Counted from the stretch's first letter, positions 44,701-58,181 are shown. The stretch is 64,000 nucleotides of DNA from Citrus sinensis (GCF_022201045.2 NC_068564.1:496001-560000); one strand, 5' to 3'. A program made the numbers and translations. The notes: generated by a model from the letters alone, not told the origin.

Positions 44701-47086
44701 ATAAAGGGCTGATATTTTATTTATTGATCTATTATGAGTACAGTAGCCTTAAGGATGACCATATAACTACTAAATCTGAGTATTCTAGACTTATAGTACA
44801 AAAAAAAGGGATGTAAAAATTAAACTTCCAGCAGGCAATGAGAGCCTAAAGGTGGTTAGTGGACGGGCGGTTATATGTTTATTCATTCTTTTACACTGCT
44901 TACCAAAAGCATCAATCTGCTATCCTTCAGAGTGTAACTGCAATTTGATAACAGTCCTCGTATTGCGGCAAGAAGTGCTTTTCTCACCTTCTTCGTTGGA
45001 TGAACACAAATCTGACAGAATATAAAAGATTATTTCCATAGAAAGAATTTAAGTGGCCATCAAAGCAGTATTTAATACTTCAGATAAACAACATTAAATC
45101 AAGTGTAAGAACATACATGAGGAAAAGTTGCACACAGTAATTTATTCACGTGAGCTGAGGTTTCCTCAATCCAATCTTTTGTGCGAGCCACATGCAAGGA
45201 TCCTTTTCTCTTCATAGAATCAGTGGACAGCTCTTTAAACTCGGATTTGGGAGTAATCATGTTTACTAGTTCACCATCATTGTCTTCTTCTACAATTGTA
45301 TTCTGACCTTCAGGTTTAATTCGTAACCGACGTAGCTCTTCCAGAAACGAGGAAGATTTATTGTTGTTGGGATCATAACCAGAAATGACATTTTTGGGCA
45401 TATCAAGTCCAGATAAATTAACATCATCCTGGAGGACTATCATTAGATATTCAGCTAACCCTCTAATTGCTTGATCAATAGCTTCCACAGATCCAGCAGC
45501 ACCAGTTATCATTGTTTTCGATACATGCAAAACTTTGTTAAATTGACTAACAACACCAGGTAAGAAGTAAGCCAGTGCATCTGCATTGCCAACCTGCAAA
45601 ACCAGTAAAATTAGTCCAATTTTCCATATACAAAAAATTGTATTTATTCATAAGAAGCTAGAATAGGATTTTCATAGCCCAAAAGCCACAAGCTAACATA
45701 TTTCTGATTTAACCGACAATTTATATAAGAAGAAGGTTAATATTTTCAGATAAGTTAACAAAACACGTAACTCAACTAAGTTTGCAATATAGCTTTTTTC
45801 CTGGATGATTAATGAAATGTTCCTTGGGCAAGTCAATTTGAAAGAAAATTCAGTGGAACTTTCAGAAAAGCAAAACCTTTCCTAGGTTAAAATTTCTCAC
45901 TGTTCAGTTTTGATGCATATCCCAAAATTACCTTAGCTACAAGCCAACGTAGGGTCAGAAAAGCTTCAACACGGAGTTTCCCACTTCCTCGATGTCCACG
46001 TGCAGCCTCAGTATCAGCATCCTTTTAAACAAACCCCATATTTAGTTTCATAGAAACAAGGGTAAAAAAATTAGAAAACAAACGAATCAATTATCATTTA
46101 AAAACAAAAAAAGAAGTTAAAAAAAATTAAAAAGCAGTGTACTTTGAGCAGAAATGATAGCCAGTATCCAACAGCAACTGAAGCATCTTGTGACTGCAAA
46201 AATGCAACTAAACATTCTCCTGATTCGGAAGCTTTACTAAACGATCTTTGCAGGGTGTTACTCTCCAATAGCTCCGGAAAGCCCAAAATTTGATTGCATG
46301 AGCAGAAATTATCAGAGCACCCGCGTAAACTCGAAAACACAGCCCTAAAACACTTGATAGCCCCTTCACGAAACTCTTCTGAAGCCTCAGATGGCGAAAG
46401 CGTTGCTGCCTTTGCCAACTTTGTTGTCAACACAACCATCTGCAGAAGCACATCATTAAACTCATGCTAAAAATACACATCATCAAAATCAATGCACGCT
46501 TGAATTAACATATATCGAATGAACGAAAAAGTCGTCAACACATAAATAGCTGATTCAAAGAAAAAAAATTCATATAATATTCAAAGCAATATTATAACTA
46601 GACAACTAACCTGATCAACAGACCCCAAATAACACTTGCTAAGAAGCTGCTCCAAACACATAACAACACTTTCAGCCACTTTATCACTCACTTTACTACC
46701 CATTTTACGCTCTTCTTTCGCCTTGCTTCTGCATTCAGTTGCAGCATCCAGTAGAAGCAGCAACGGAAACAACACATAGCTAGAACAAAACAAAATAAAT
46801 TCAACAATTAAGTAATTTAAATTTTTAAAAAAAGGAAGAAAATTGAGTTGATAAATAAGCGAACATACTCGAAAAAGGGCTGAAGAGATTGGGCGGACGA
46901 TTTTTGGAGGAAATTGAAGAATGAAGTGAAAAAGGAAGGGCTTTGATTAGGGTTTTGGTGAAGTTCCAGAAGCCGTAAGGAGTAAGCTTGAAGCTCAGCA
47001 AACGTGTTGCTGAATTGTGCCTGTGATGCTTCGTCGGTGAAATCTCCGGTGAGTTTATCAAACTCTCCTTCTTCTTCTAGTTCCAT
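38739..47086 (-). CDS. TTI1: TELO2-interacting protein 1 (TTI1) homologue, HEAT/ARM-repeat protein
   Basis: Seventeen exons: 47086-46869, 46779-46611, 46439-46143, 46021-45932, 45593-45117, 45011-44904, 43594-43464, 43376-43247, 42838-42475, 42376-41868, 41765-41586, 41510-41352, 41258-41184, 40717-40585, 40311-40163, 39718-39503 and 39389-38739. They give one 1351-residue frame of alpha-helical repeats without transmembrane segments. Recognisable stretches include QPFFDYVLFPLLLLLDAA near the N-terminus, VIIDGIGIFALCLGKDF in the middle, and IGSSIAGSC-like and LWPFLVICIQSNNPVAVRRC plus VQVAVLNMIADLSRNEKSA near the C-terminus, as in TTI1. With TEL2 and TTI2, TTI1 forms the TTT complex that works with HSP90 to stabilise PIKK kinases (ATM, ATR, TOR). 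The donor of exon 10 is not GT: the frame-compatible end at 41868 is followed by GAAATAAG. Confidence 0.87.
43857..44314. mobile_element. AT-rich MITE-like element inside a TTI1 intron
   Basis: Within the 1.4-kb intron between 45th-kb exon 6 and exon 7, a segment starts AGGGTGTGTTTGGCACAC and ends CTTCCAAAACTTCCAAACAT, with a nearly pure A/T interior. The inner AATGCCTCAATTGAGGC matches the element at 7777-8075 in inverse orientation. End points are approximate and no target duplication was confirmed. Confidence 0.5.
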
Positions 47087-47243
47087 TGTAAGTGATGAAA
47101 AGGTTGTCGAGTTGAGAGAGAGAGAGAGTGTGTGTGTGTCTGTTGAGACGCGCGAAAGAGAGATCCTGTAAATTGAGATACGAAAGAAAGAGGAAAAGGA
47201 GAGGATGGTCGTTAGAGGAAAATGGTCCGGGTGAAAGCGTCAT
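47087..47243 (-). promoter_or_regulatory. TTI1 5' leader/promoter with (GA)n(TG)n microsatellite
   Basis: GAGAGAGAGAGAGA followed by TGTGTGTGTG (about 47114-47139) lies 30-50 bases upstream of the ATG, so on the transcript it would be a CA/CT-rich leader. CT-rich microsatellites are common in plant 5'UTRs. Confidence 0.45.
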
Positions 47244-47368
47244 TTAACACTAAATTGCTGTGGACCTTATGGGCCGATAGAGCTTGCAATATTTACATTT
47301 TGGGGTATGGGATTCAAGGGCACTTTGTAGATGGCTCAACAAAAGGACAGGATACCTATTGGAGCAGA

Positions 47369-49098
47369 GCTATTAGCACCCCTCTAATCTCCTATTAAAA
47401 TCCCTCTTACCCCGTAGGTATTTCTGATGTTTTATATATATCATTGTTTCCTTTTCATCTTGGTCAAAATTATTTAAGAGAATCTTTATCTCCTCCTTGA
47501 ATAATAATAAAAGATTCCCCAGAGTATCTGATTCTCAAATAACAAATATCATTTTAATTTTTAAACTTAATTTAATTATTTTAACTTAAAATATATAAAA
47601 CAAAATGAGAATGATTATTAATGGGCCTTATTTCATTGTACCCTTTTAAACTTTTGGTATATATAATATTCAAATAATGATTTTCAAAACAAAATTCAAA
47701 TAATGTGATTTTTATACGATATTGACGTGAGTGCTGTTCATAAGTAATGATACCTCTTAACCACCGACTATGGCATGACGAAGCCACGTGTGTGGCTGCT
47801 AACTGATGAGGAGATGGGCTACTCAACCACTGACAACGCACTTGCTACCAAGGTATAATGAGATGAGGACGAGTTGGGTGCTGGTCACAAAATGAATAAG
47901 TTGGAAATGACGAGTAAAATTGTGGGAGAGTGACTTAAAGTTTGATTTGTGAATTGTGAGCTTGTGAGATTGCGGGTTTTGGACTATAGTTAAGTCTAAA
48001 TTACGTTAAACTTTTTATATTTACTAATATTTATATTATTTGTATAAATATTTTGATATTTGTTTTTTTACACCAATATTTAATATTTTACCATTTAAAT
48101 TTTATTATTTATTCACTAATAGTTCTAGAAAAATAAAATAATAATTAAAGTGGGGAAATGGGGAGGGGATAGGGATTCCACCTCATTCCCATCCCTTTCC
48201 TTAAATAAAAAATTAGATAAAAAGTTGTTTCTGTCCCTTATCTAAATAAGAAATTTGGTATAAAATCATTTTCATACCCTTTTCAAGTAGGAAAAATCTC
48301 AAAAGGGTATGTCCTGCCATCCCTACTAAAAGAATAGTGTAAAAAGAGAATACAAATCATGTTCTCATTCCAATGAACTTTTTACACCTTAATGTCTCTA
48401 GTTTTGACAAGTAATATAATTTCAAAGTGATTTCTTAAAATTAACTATTATCATTTGTCACACTATTTATTAGTCAGACTTTTTCCAAAATGACTAGGAT
48501 CTACTATGAACATTCACCCCAAAATTATCATATTAAAAAAACTTTTATGTCGAACTTGTGAACTGACAAATGTGCAATATAGTTTTTAAGTTTATAATTC
48601 AATACAACAAATTATTGTTTGCTTATCAAACCACCCAAATATTTTCGACCAATATAGTATGTTGAGCTTTCTTTTTTATCGCCATGAACTTTCCAAATCA
48701 TCAAACTCATATTTGAAATTTGTTTCACTCACGTGAGCTTCAAACTCAAATGTGCAAAATTGCATCTATATGTCAAATCTCAAATAACCTTATTCATTGA
48801 GCTTCAAGCTTCAAGTTCAAAATTGTATTCCAGTATAGCTTTTTTCTATCAATTTGTCTCCTTATTCATGTGAAATTTGCTTTACTCACTAAAGAAAATG
48901 AGTAGGGAGACGAATTTGTTTTATTCATGTAATATTTGAGATTTGATATATAAATAGAGTTTTAGGCAAAAGTGAACAGGGTTATTCATAGAAATTGCTT
49001 GGGTGTTGATAGAAGTAATATTTTAAATTATTTTATGGGGTCTGTTTAGAAAAGGGGTTTTAAGAGATTAATGGAGGGGTGTCAATAGCATAAAATGA
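47369..49098. repeat. segment bounded by an imperfect ~50-bp inverted repeat
   Basis: GCTATTAGCACCCCTCTAAT plus following bases at the left (about 47369-47412) resembles the reverse complement of the sequence around 49040-49098 (GCTATTGACACCCCTCCATT...). A 1.7-kb TIR transposon remnant is plausible; no target duplication was found and the interior has no coding frame. Confidence 0.35.
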
Positions 49099-49187
49099 CA
49101 TTTGGACCTATTTTGGACTCCTAAATTGGTCCACTCTATTAATGGGCCAACAAAAGTCCAAGTAAAATGAGCCGATTTTATTTATTC

Positions 49188-49243
49188 CTAGTGTGTGTGT
49201 GCGTGTGTGTATGTATATATGTATGTATATGTGTGTGTGTGAA
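49188..49243. repeat. (TG)n/(TA)n compound microsatellite
   Basis: Alternating GTGTGTGTGCGTGTGTGTAT and TATGTATATGTGTGTGTGTG stretches. Simple-sequence repeat only. Confidence 0.85.
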
Positions 49244-50789
49244 AGGAAAATATGTCGAAAATTTTTCTAGAAGTACCATTGATGGCTTCCAAATTAATAG
49301 TCGTTCAACTTCTTGACATAAGAATGATAATTTTGCATATTTAAATAATTCAAATAGTCTTTTAGTTCGTATATAATTTTTTTCTAATATGATTGACCAT
49401 TACTATTTACTAATTATAGCAAAAAAAAATCCATGCACACATGGTCCAACAATTTAATGCGATGGTCATGTCCTGAGTCAATAATTGTAAATGTAAGTTG
49501 ACATTTGCATGTGAAAATGAGGGTTCGATTGCAGAACCCATTCATATCGTACCTATAGTTGGGGTAACGATGGACAAATGATCAATAAAATATGATCATA
49601 TAACAATGTTTAACTATGATTTATGGTATTTCATAAACACTCATAAGTAGAACTCACCCTTAAAAACGAACTTGTCCATGAGCTTTATATGCTCATTTAG
49701 AAGATTGTATTTTTTTCATGTAGGATGTTAGATCATAATAGTATATCAAAAATACTATAATCACGATCATAAAAACAGTTCAACAGAACATGCAATAACT
49801 AATTAGCCAGTACAAGACAGCGCCGAAAATTAAAAGTAAGCCAGAGTGAGAGAATTACATCTCGATCCGTTATCTATGACAATCTCTTAGTCAACAAAAT
49901 AAAATTTTATTTAATTTCTATTCATCCAAGTCGTAATTTTTTAATAAGCGATCTTTTACTTTATCAAAGTAAGGGTTAAGCTAAAAGACAAAAAAAAAAT
50001 TACATACTTTAATGCAATACACTTTTATCATATAATATATTAATTAATTAATTAATTTTTTCTCTTCTAACTTAGACCCGTTACTATATTAAAGAAATAT
50101 ATTTCTTACTAAATGACGACTCTCTATCTAAAAAACAAAACTAATTTTAGTTGGTGGACGTATGTGTCTCTCTCACAAGTACAGATTTTCATAAATGATG
50201 AGCTACCCTTTGTTGTTTCATATTGAATCACTTAAACAACTATTTTAATCTTACTTTCAATCCCAAAGTTGATGTGCCTCAAATCTTCAAAGTTCAGGGA
50301 CCCAATAAGAAAAGCAATATATAGCAAAAAAATTTGTATGGCTGTTAATGGAGAATATCACCAACCCACTTATACGCAACTTAGTCGTAATTTCTACAGT
50401 GAAAAGTTTGTTCTCAAATTTATTATACTTTGAGAAAGATTGAATCATGTAAGTTAAATTCAAGTTAGGAGTACCAACTAGAGATTACAAAGGGGAAAAA
50501 GGGGCCGATTTTGACCCGTCTTCCGAAAATATGCATTTTCAATTTTGATGGCAGTTTTCGGGCAAAATTGAAAGAAATAAATTATCTATTTTTGAGCGTT
50601 TCTTTAGGCAATAAGGTTTTGAAAGGGATTGTTATTAATTGAACGTGTAGGCAATTACCAGTGACGTAATCTACATGGCTTTATACCGTTTTGTGACATC
50701 ATTTGAATCATTCCAAAAAGCCATGAGTGGTTTTACTTTCGGTAATATTGTAATTTTCAAAATAAACATTTTTAGTTGTACTGTTGAAA
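49244..50789. other. AT-rich intergenic spacer
   Basis: No gene-like frame or clear repeat boundary. Includes a short (TTAA)n run near 50041-50055. Confidence 0.5.
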
Positions 50790-50797
50790 TAATCAAC

Positions 50798-51787
50798 TAG
50801 GGGTGGGCAAAATACCCGATCCGAAAAATTTCGGATTCGGGTCGGATCGGGTTGTTAATATAACCCGATCAGATGAAATATTACAAACCCGATCGGGTTG
50901 TGATCGGATCGGATAAAACCCGATCCGATCCGAAAACCCGATCGGGTTGCTAAAAAAAAAAAAAAAAAAAAAATTCTATGGCCAAACACACACACACGGC
51001 ACACAGCACACCACACATAATCACACAAATCAGTGAAATCACAAATCAGTTACACTTTACAGTTTACACAAACACAAAACACACACAAACAAAAAAATCA
51101 CAACACCCAACCCGTGAACCCACCCTCAAGAAGCAAGAAAACATTCTCTCCTTCCCGCAATCTACTGCTGCCGTGTTGCGAGTCCGGCCATCTGCTGCTG
51201 CGTCAGCGATCTGCTGTTGCCGTGCTGTTGTCATGTTGCTGTCGTCTTGCGTCCAGCCATCTACTGCTGCGTCCACGATCTGCTGCCGCCGTGTTGTGTC
51301 CACGATCTGCTGCCGCCGTGCTGCGTCCACGATCTGCTGCCGCCGTGCTGCGTCCAGCCATCGCGAGGAAACTGCTGCGCGTCCAGCCGTGCGCAAGCTG
51401 CTGCTGCACGCCCACCGATCTGCTGCCGAAAACCCAGCCGCCGATCTGCTGCTCCAAGGCTCAAGCTCCAACCCGACCCGAGTTTCTCCCTTAGTCCCTT
51501 ATGTGTTTTGAATTTTGAAGCTTTCATGGTGTATTGGTATATATGTTTTGAATTGACCCGTTTTCATCAACCCAAATTGGTTTAATTTGACCTGAATTTA
51601 ATATGATCCATTTTTAATTCGAACCGATTCAATCCAAGTTCAACCCGATTTTTGACCCGATCCGAATATATATCGGATCGGATCGAGTCGGGTTGTAAGT
51701 TCGGGTTGTATTCGGATCAATGTTTGCACAACCCGAATAACCCGAAACTCGATCGGGTTGACCCGAACCCGATTTTGCCCACCCCTA
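50798..51787. mobile_element. hAT-like element (990 bp) with perfect 8-bp target duplication and GC-rich insert
   Basis: Terminal repeats TAGGGGTGGGCAAAAT / ATTTTGCCCACCCCTA are flanked by TAATCAAC on both sides (50790-50797 and 51788-51795). Arrays of CCCGATCGGGTTG/GGATCGGATC palindromes occupy about 150 bases inside each end. The core is unlike the surrounding DNA: a CA-rich leader (50980-51110) and a GC-rich block (about 51150-51480) including a 27-bp tandem repeat. Frames up to 177 codons are open in several phases on both strands because the repeat lacks stops and is a multiple of three; none looks like a transposase, so the element is probably non-autonomous. Confidence 0.88.
51270..51350. 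repeat. three-unit 27-bp tandem repeat inside the hAT-like element
   Basis: Units at 51270-51296, 51297-51323 and 51324-51350 differ at one or two positions; the core is GTCCACGATCTGCTGCCGCC. Divergent partial units (GTCAGCGATCTGCTGTTGCC, CAGCCATCTACTGCTG) precede them, suggesting older rounds of expansion. Confidence 0.9.
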
Positions 51788-51795
51788 TAATCAAC

Positions 51796-52059
51796 TGTGA
51801 AAAGAAGTAATTAAATGTTTTGTATAATTTATTTTTAAAAGTGCTATGAGTTTTGAAAGCAGTCGTATGTGTATGATAAATCTTACTGTTAAATTATTAA
51901 AACTATTAAAAGAATGTGAATGATTGAATCAGACATAATGTTAAATAAATTTTATTTATATATTTATAAATATTATATAAAATATTTTTATTGTGTATAT
52001 ATAATAATTGATAACCAAAACAAATATTTTAAACAATTTGTTTGTTATCTCAATACAAT

Positions 52060-52090
<31 letters not shown>

Positions 52091-53916
52091 TTTTTTAAAG
52101 TTAATGATTTTAATTCCTAATTAATAAGGATGATTTCGGATTTTTATAATATATAAAAGAATAAATATGGAATTGTTTATTAGATTTTGAAAAACTACTC
52201 GTTCCTTACTTTTGAAAATCTGCATAGGATAAAATTATTATTTTTTTAAAAAGTTACCAAACATTAAAATTAACTTTTAGTTTTCAAAATCAATTTTAAG
52301 TCTCACAAAACCAATCCCAAACGGATTCTAAATTAAGTTAAGCTGGATGTGACAGATCGATGTATTGTTCCGTGATGCATTTTGCTTGCCTAATGAACCA
52401 CGGATAAATATTAAGAAAGAATCCCCTAACTCTTTGGTAAAGTTAACGAATTAAAGACGCGAGCTTATCGTTTCAACTCAATTTAGGCATCCAACAATTT
52501 GTTAAGGAAAATTTTCCAGAAATAATAATAGAGCATACGAGAGACACACAAGCAAGACTTATAGCATCCTTCGCTTCACGTAGTCTATCAATCATAGTAT
52601 ATTAGTATTTATTAAATTCTACACTTGATTTGAACAAGCAAACTGCAGCATTCTTTTTTTTTTTATTATCAATATTATTATTACTGTTGTTGTAGTTTTG
52701 TAATTTAATTTGCGTTTGTGTCGATGTCTGTAAATATACGATTATCGTAGGGTAACAAGCCCAAATATCATTGTTACAATTTGGAGAATTCATATTCCAT
52801 TTTTTTAAAATTAAAGTGGGTTGCAAACTTTCAATGTTCTTTTATGAAACAAGCTGAGACGAGAAATAAATGGCAGTAAATATTATATAAAAAAGAGAAT
52901 TACACTCGTGACCCTAACAACTATCTTGTTGCTGTCTAATGGTAGTAACTATTTTAATGCCTTATTTTATCTCGACAATTACAAAGATATTGTTCAAATG
53001 CTTATATTTGGGATCTTTTTTCTTGACTACCATTGAGGACAAATATTGTTAACAAGACAATAGTGAGATGTACTATTTTAAACTATTTAAAGGGTCATCA
53101 TTGTTTACCTTTAAAATCTGTTATATTTTAGGTTAAATATTTTTAATGTCATGGATGAAAATTGAGTAATAAAATTTTTTGAGGAATCCAAAAGATTAAA
53201 AAAAAAAATTACCAAAGATGAAAAAAATCATTTTTCATACATGTCGTGATCTTTTAGTTGGGTTGATCGACAAGTCCTCTCTTTAATCTTAAGTTAGAGG
53301 ATTGAAGTATTTTCGAGTAGATGTTTGAGTTTAATTATTAGTGACAAATCCACCCACACTCCTAAGATTTATTTAAATAGTAGTGCAGATCTCCTTAATT
53401 TCATAAATAATCACATTAACCCTTTTTTATGATTATATCCTTGGATTATAGTAAAAACTTTTATGATAAATATAAATACAATTCTAAGAAAAAAAATAAA
53501 TATAAATACAAATAAAATATTTAAATCAATATAATTAGTAAAAACATAATATTTTTTGTATTGAGCTTTTGTATTATAGACTTTCTTAGAATTTCTCATT
53601 GGATTATATATGTAGTTGTACTTAACATAATATTAAAAAAAAATCAATAGATACAATGTCACTGACCCACTAAGAAATAAAAACAATCCATATTGTTAAT
53701 ATCGCTCACCCCCTAAGAAATAAAAAAATTTAAAATGGGACAATTGGTTTCATTTCTTTGATTTACAAAAGAGAGGTTTTAAATAAATGTAAGGCGATAC
53801 ATCAAATCCATCATACATCAACTAGACCTAATTCACTTAATTGAATTATATGTTAGCTAGAAGTAAGACCTAAACTCGTAGACCATATTAGTCAACTTTG
53901 ACGTATAATTATTTGA
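51796..53916. other. AT-rich intergenic spacer 3' of the MYB gene
   Basis: Contains an (AAT)n microsatellite at about 52063-52090. Short frames are AT-rich and featureless; no gene supported. Confidence 0.5.
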
Positions 53917-56196
53917 TCACTCGCAAACGGAACTTTGTAGTGAAGCATTCCACAGTTGAAAATAAGTGACTCCGGGGTCCACTTCTGGTTTCAGCAAAGT
54001 CTCATAAGTCTCCTGGGGTATAGGGTCAGCTGTTGCAGCTGCTGCCACTTTTGCTGAATTTTGAATTTCATCTTCTGTTGTTGCCTCTAATCCAAGCTCA
54101 TTTTCTAAGTATTGGAACCATGTTCGGCTGTCAACTTCTCTGCTGTTGTCACTTGCTTCTCCAAAACTTGTGCTTTGGCTTGCTTCAACTTCATGTGATT
54201 GGAATGGTCCCAAGTTATCTAACATGCTCCAGAAATCAAAATCGCACTCCAACGGAATCTCTAACCCCGTATCCGAAATTGAAATGATCTCAGGCTTATT
54301 CACCTCTTCTAAATTGTTTAAGCCTATGGCAACATCATAAGGTTCACTAAACCCAAATTGTGATGTACCCATTTGGTCTTTCGGCCTTGTGGCATCAACT
54401 TGGCTAGAATTTGACACAACTGAGTTATCCGAAGAGCAAGACGAATCTAATAATTCCTTCGTCGTCATCACCACCCCCTTGCTCGTGTTGATTTGGTTTG
54501 ATTCTTCAGTTTCTGAACTCTGCTGTACTAATTTTTCCGATACTGTCATGCTACCGTGTCCTTCACGAGGCTTTTTGGGCACGTAATTGTTTTGGTCACA
54601 TTGGTGCTCATCAAGTTCAGTATCTGCCCTTCTTTTGCCTGATGATATAATGGTGCTGGATGAGGAGGAGGAAGGGGAGCTTATTGATGAAGATTCTTTA
54701 GATTCTTGATCTTTTTTAACATCTCTGAAAGACAACCTTTTCTTCAAATGTGTGTTCCACACATTTTTAATCTCATTATCTGTTCTTCCAGGCAACTGAG
54801 ATGCAATTTTGGACCACCTGAGCAATTAATTTAACACAACTCATCAGATAATGATAAGATACTACACAAACCGAACCAGGAAAAGAGAGTAATTATTCAA
54901 CTTACCTGTTTCCCAAGCTTTCATGTAACCTTATGATAGTGTCCTCTTCCTCTTGAGTGAAGTTCCCCCGTTTCACGTCTGGTCTCAGGTAATTAATCCA
55001 TCTCAGCCGGCAACTCTTACCACATCGCAGAAGGCCTATACACGATTGACACCAGAAAATTCAAGTTGCAGTTTTGTCAATCTTAGTTAGCAGCTGCAAT
55101 TTTTTAAGAAGTGCTGTTTGAAAAGTTGTGTTTAGCAAGTGAAGTCAAGCACGTACCCTAAGGTCTCAAAATCTTATTGTCAAGTTCCAAATAGCAGAAG
55201 ATTACTGCCATTAGGATGCGACCATTTCAGAAATTAAATTAACTCAAATTTTTTAAGTTGAAAATTTCAAGATGTGACAAGTTTTAATGTTTACCTCTGC
55301 CATTTCGGCCAATGAAAGAACACATTATTACATCCACTATTGACTTAATTTGCATGTCTAAAATATGACCTCATTCATGATGAAGACTGAAAAACAATTA
55401 AAAACACATTACGATTTCGTGTGCCGGCGCGTTTCATAAACAGAAATCAAAAGCAGGCAACACAAGACACAAGTTTTTTTTTTTTTTTTAATTCTTTCCA
55501 GAGCCATTTTCCGTAGAAGGTGTCGCAGTTAACATACTTTTAATGGTTTTAAAAAAATGAGGCAATTAATTTTTCTTAATGTGCAAAGATGATAATGGCG
55601 AAAATGTGGAAGGATTCGATGTACCATATATGAAAGGAAAATCAAAGACAAAAGTACAAAAACAATTATTCCAGATTGCAAGAAAAATTTTCATCAAGTT
55701 AGAAAATTTTGAAAACTTAATTTGTCTTGTTATTGCTGTTAGGTGAACACTTGTAAAATAGTCAACAAGCAATGACAACAGTAATACAAAATCAATGATA
55801 CAAGATGAATAAATTGAACAACTTGTTTGGTATTTCCAAATTTTTTTTTTAAAATTATGTAGCTTATTTGTTTGGTAAAGTTTCCAAGGGAAAAAACAAA
55901 CAAACCCAGTTCTCGAAATGAACAAGAAATGAGAGTGCATACAATAATGAATGAATCAAAAGATCGCAGGAAACTTTTGTATCATGCTGAACAGGTTTCC
56001 TGGAAATTAATTAAATCCAGGGTTTCTAAGAAAATTTCTGAGAAGAAAAAGAGTTACCAGCTTGTTTAGGAAGCGCTCTCCAATTTTCATGACCATGTTT
56101 CTGAATAAAAGTGATGAGTCTTAAATCTTCACCAGGACTCCATGGCCCTCTCTTCACTTGACTCTTATCACAACATGGAGCTCTCCCTTTTCCCAT
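53917..56196 (-). CDS. R2R3-MYB transcription factor
   Basis: Three exons, 56196-56058, 55035-54906 and 54817-53917, with the canonical R2R3 intron positions (exon 2 is 130 nt); 389 residues. R2 reads [20 protein letters not shown]... [20 protein letters not shown] and R3 reads [20 protein letters not shown]... [20 protein letters not shown], with the regularly spaced Trp residues and the [13 protein letters not shown] end. The opening [20 protein letters not shown] and R2/R3 details suggest subgroup 2/3 (MYB13/14/15 or MYB58/63/72 relatives), which control stress, phenylpropanoid or lignin genes. The C-terminus has a long Ser run and an acidic stretch, [13 protein letters not shown], that could be an activation segment. 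No bHLH-binding motif is evident in R3. Confidence 0.95.
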
Positions 56197-58181
56197 TTGA
56201 GATAATAAGAAAATTTTCAGACTCCCAACTGACTGAAGACTTTTAATGGAGTATGAGTATCAAGGACACCACCCTCTCTCTATATATATAGAAAGTTAAA
56301 TCAAAGATTTAAGGAGAGAGAAAAGATGGCCACAAGATTCATGCCATGAATTCGAATGCCCCTATATAGAAAATAAAGAAGGAGGGTATCCACAAAAATT
56401 GCTAAAATATCTAAAAAATTCCACGTAAAATTATTATTTTTTAATTCATTGATTCTCTCTCTCATCAAAGTTCACTGAGTTTATTCTCCTGAAGTAATCT
56501 ATTTTCATTTTATATTTAATTCAAATGAAAAACATTAAATATTTGTTTAATGTACAAGGCAGTTTATTTGTCAAAATGTGGTGGAAAAATGAAATCATAA
56601 CTGAAATCTATTGATATGTATATGACATCTTTTGTCATAATTTTATTTATTTTTATTTTTTTAAATATACCATCAAAGCTTAATAATCCCGTAATCACTA
56701 AAATGATTCAAACCCTCCACCTTAGAGTTAAGAGACAGAGATACTGATCAACCCACAAAAAGTTGTTAACGAGGTCATAAGTTTATTTATTTTAAATATT
56801 ACTTTACAAATTTGACGATATTTACTCACTATAGGTTCTTTTTCTTCTTAATAAAGCTTTTGCATTCATTAAAAAAAAAAGTTGACGATATTTACAAGCA
56901 AAAATTTATTGATTCCTTTTAAAATCAAATTTATGATGCCATGTTATGAATATTTGAATTTAAAATTAGTGGCTTGGGTCAACATCTAAATATTTAAAAG
57001 AAAATCATTTCATACTTGTGCACACCCAAAATTTGAATATTTAAAAAAAAAAAAAAAGAGTATTAATCCTCACTTAGTTGCTAATGCCGTAGTGTATAAA
57101 AATTGTTTAGTTATTTTAAGAATGCAAAACTTGTGGGCACTTCTATTAGTTTGCCTTTTTGCCATGTAGAGTCTTTTGCATCCTTCCAATTGTGGTTCTG
57201 TATCTTTCTATCTGTCAATTTTATTTTGGTAAGAAATAAAGCTGGATCAAGTTGGCTGTTATCCTCTGGGCAAAATCTATTATAGATTTATAGATTTTTT
57301 TTTTTAAAAAAAAAATCTCTCTTACACCGAGAGTATAGCCCTTGCTATCTGGAGCATACACATCGTCAAATTCATATCTAACCTCGTTGGCTGGCATTTA
57401 TGAAACACTGTTAATTAGCGCCCTCGAATCATTTTACAGGTGTAAATACACTTTTAAAAATATGTGAAAGTGGGCGCCTGATAAATTTTTAATTATGCCT
57501 AAATGGTAAGCCTTCGCCATAACAATGAAGCAACTTAAATTGTTAGAATTTTGACAGAGTTAAAATTGATTAAAGCATATTCTCCAGCGGAAGGTGAGTT
57601 TGATTCCTTAGTAAATATTTCTAATGTAGGTTACCCCTGATCAGAAAACTCTAATATATTATTGTAAGTACTCAATTTGACTTATTCTTGGTGTCACTGT
57701 AATTTGGACTTGGTTGGTTCAATTTATTAAACAAAGTTTTATCATTTGAAATCAAAACCATTCTAAAATTCAAAAATAAATAAATAAATAAATTATTATG
57801 TCTCCTAAAATGTTGAAATAATGAACTAGGGTAGCCAGTAACTTAGCAGCCGTCATGAACCTGTTCCATGTGTAAACAAGTGGACAAAAGCAGCTTAGTC
57901 ATAATTATGTTTACGTAATGCTAACGTTTGTTTAGCTGCTTATTAATTATAAGCCAAAAGCGTAAACATGCATGCCGTAGAGAAATGAAATACGCAATAC
58001 ATCTCATGCCTTCGCACGTATTACTTCCAGCTCTACCCATGGAGCTTAGTTAAACTTTATTTCACATATTAGCTAAGTATATGATTCCCTTTGATATTGA
58101 TACCCAATTGAGTTTGATTACTGTTTTTTCCCCCCTTCAATAATCATAAGAAACACCCACAAAAATCATCATTTATGCTGT
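56197..58181. other. MYB promoter and AT-rich intergenic spacer
   Basis: TATATATATA (about 56280-56290) lies 85-95 bases upstream of the MYB ATG on the minus strand and could act as its TATA region. Beyond it are poly-A/T tracts and no supported gene. Confidence 0.45.

Noticed and set aside
47380-48330. A fourth TAGGG...CCCTA hAT-like element ending GCCATCCCTA near 48325
   Set aside because: No matching left end or 8-bp duplication could be located.
51064-51585. Overlapping long frames on both strands (135, 88, 84, 153 and 122 codons) beside the 177-codon one
   Set aside because: They arise from a stop-poor GC-rich tandem repeat whose unit is a multiple of three inside a transposon; none has a recognisable domain.
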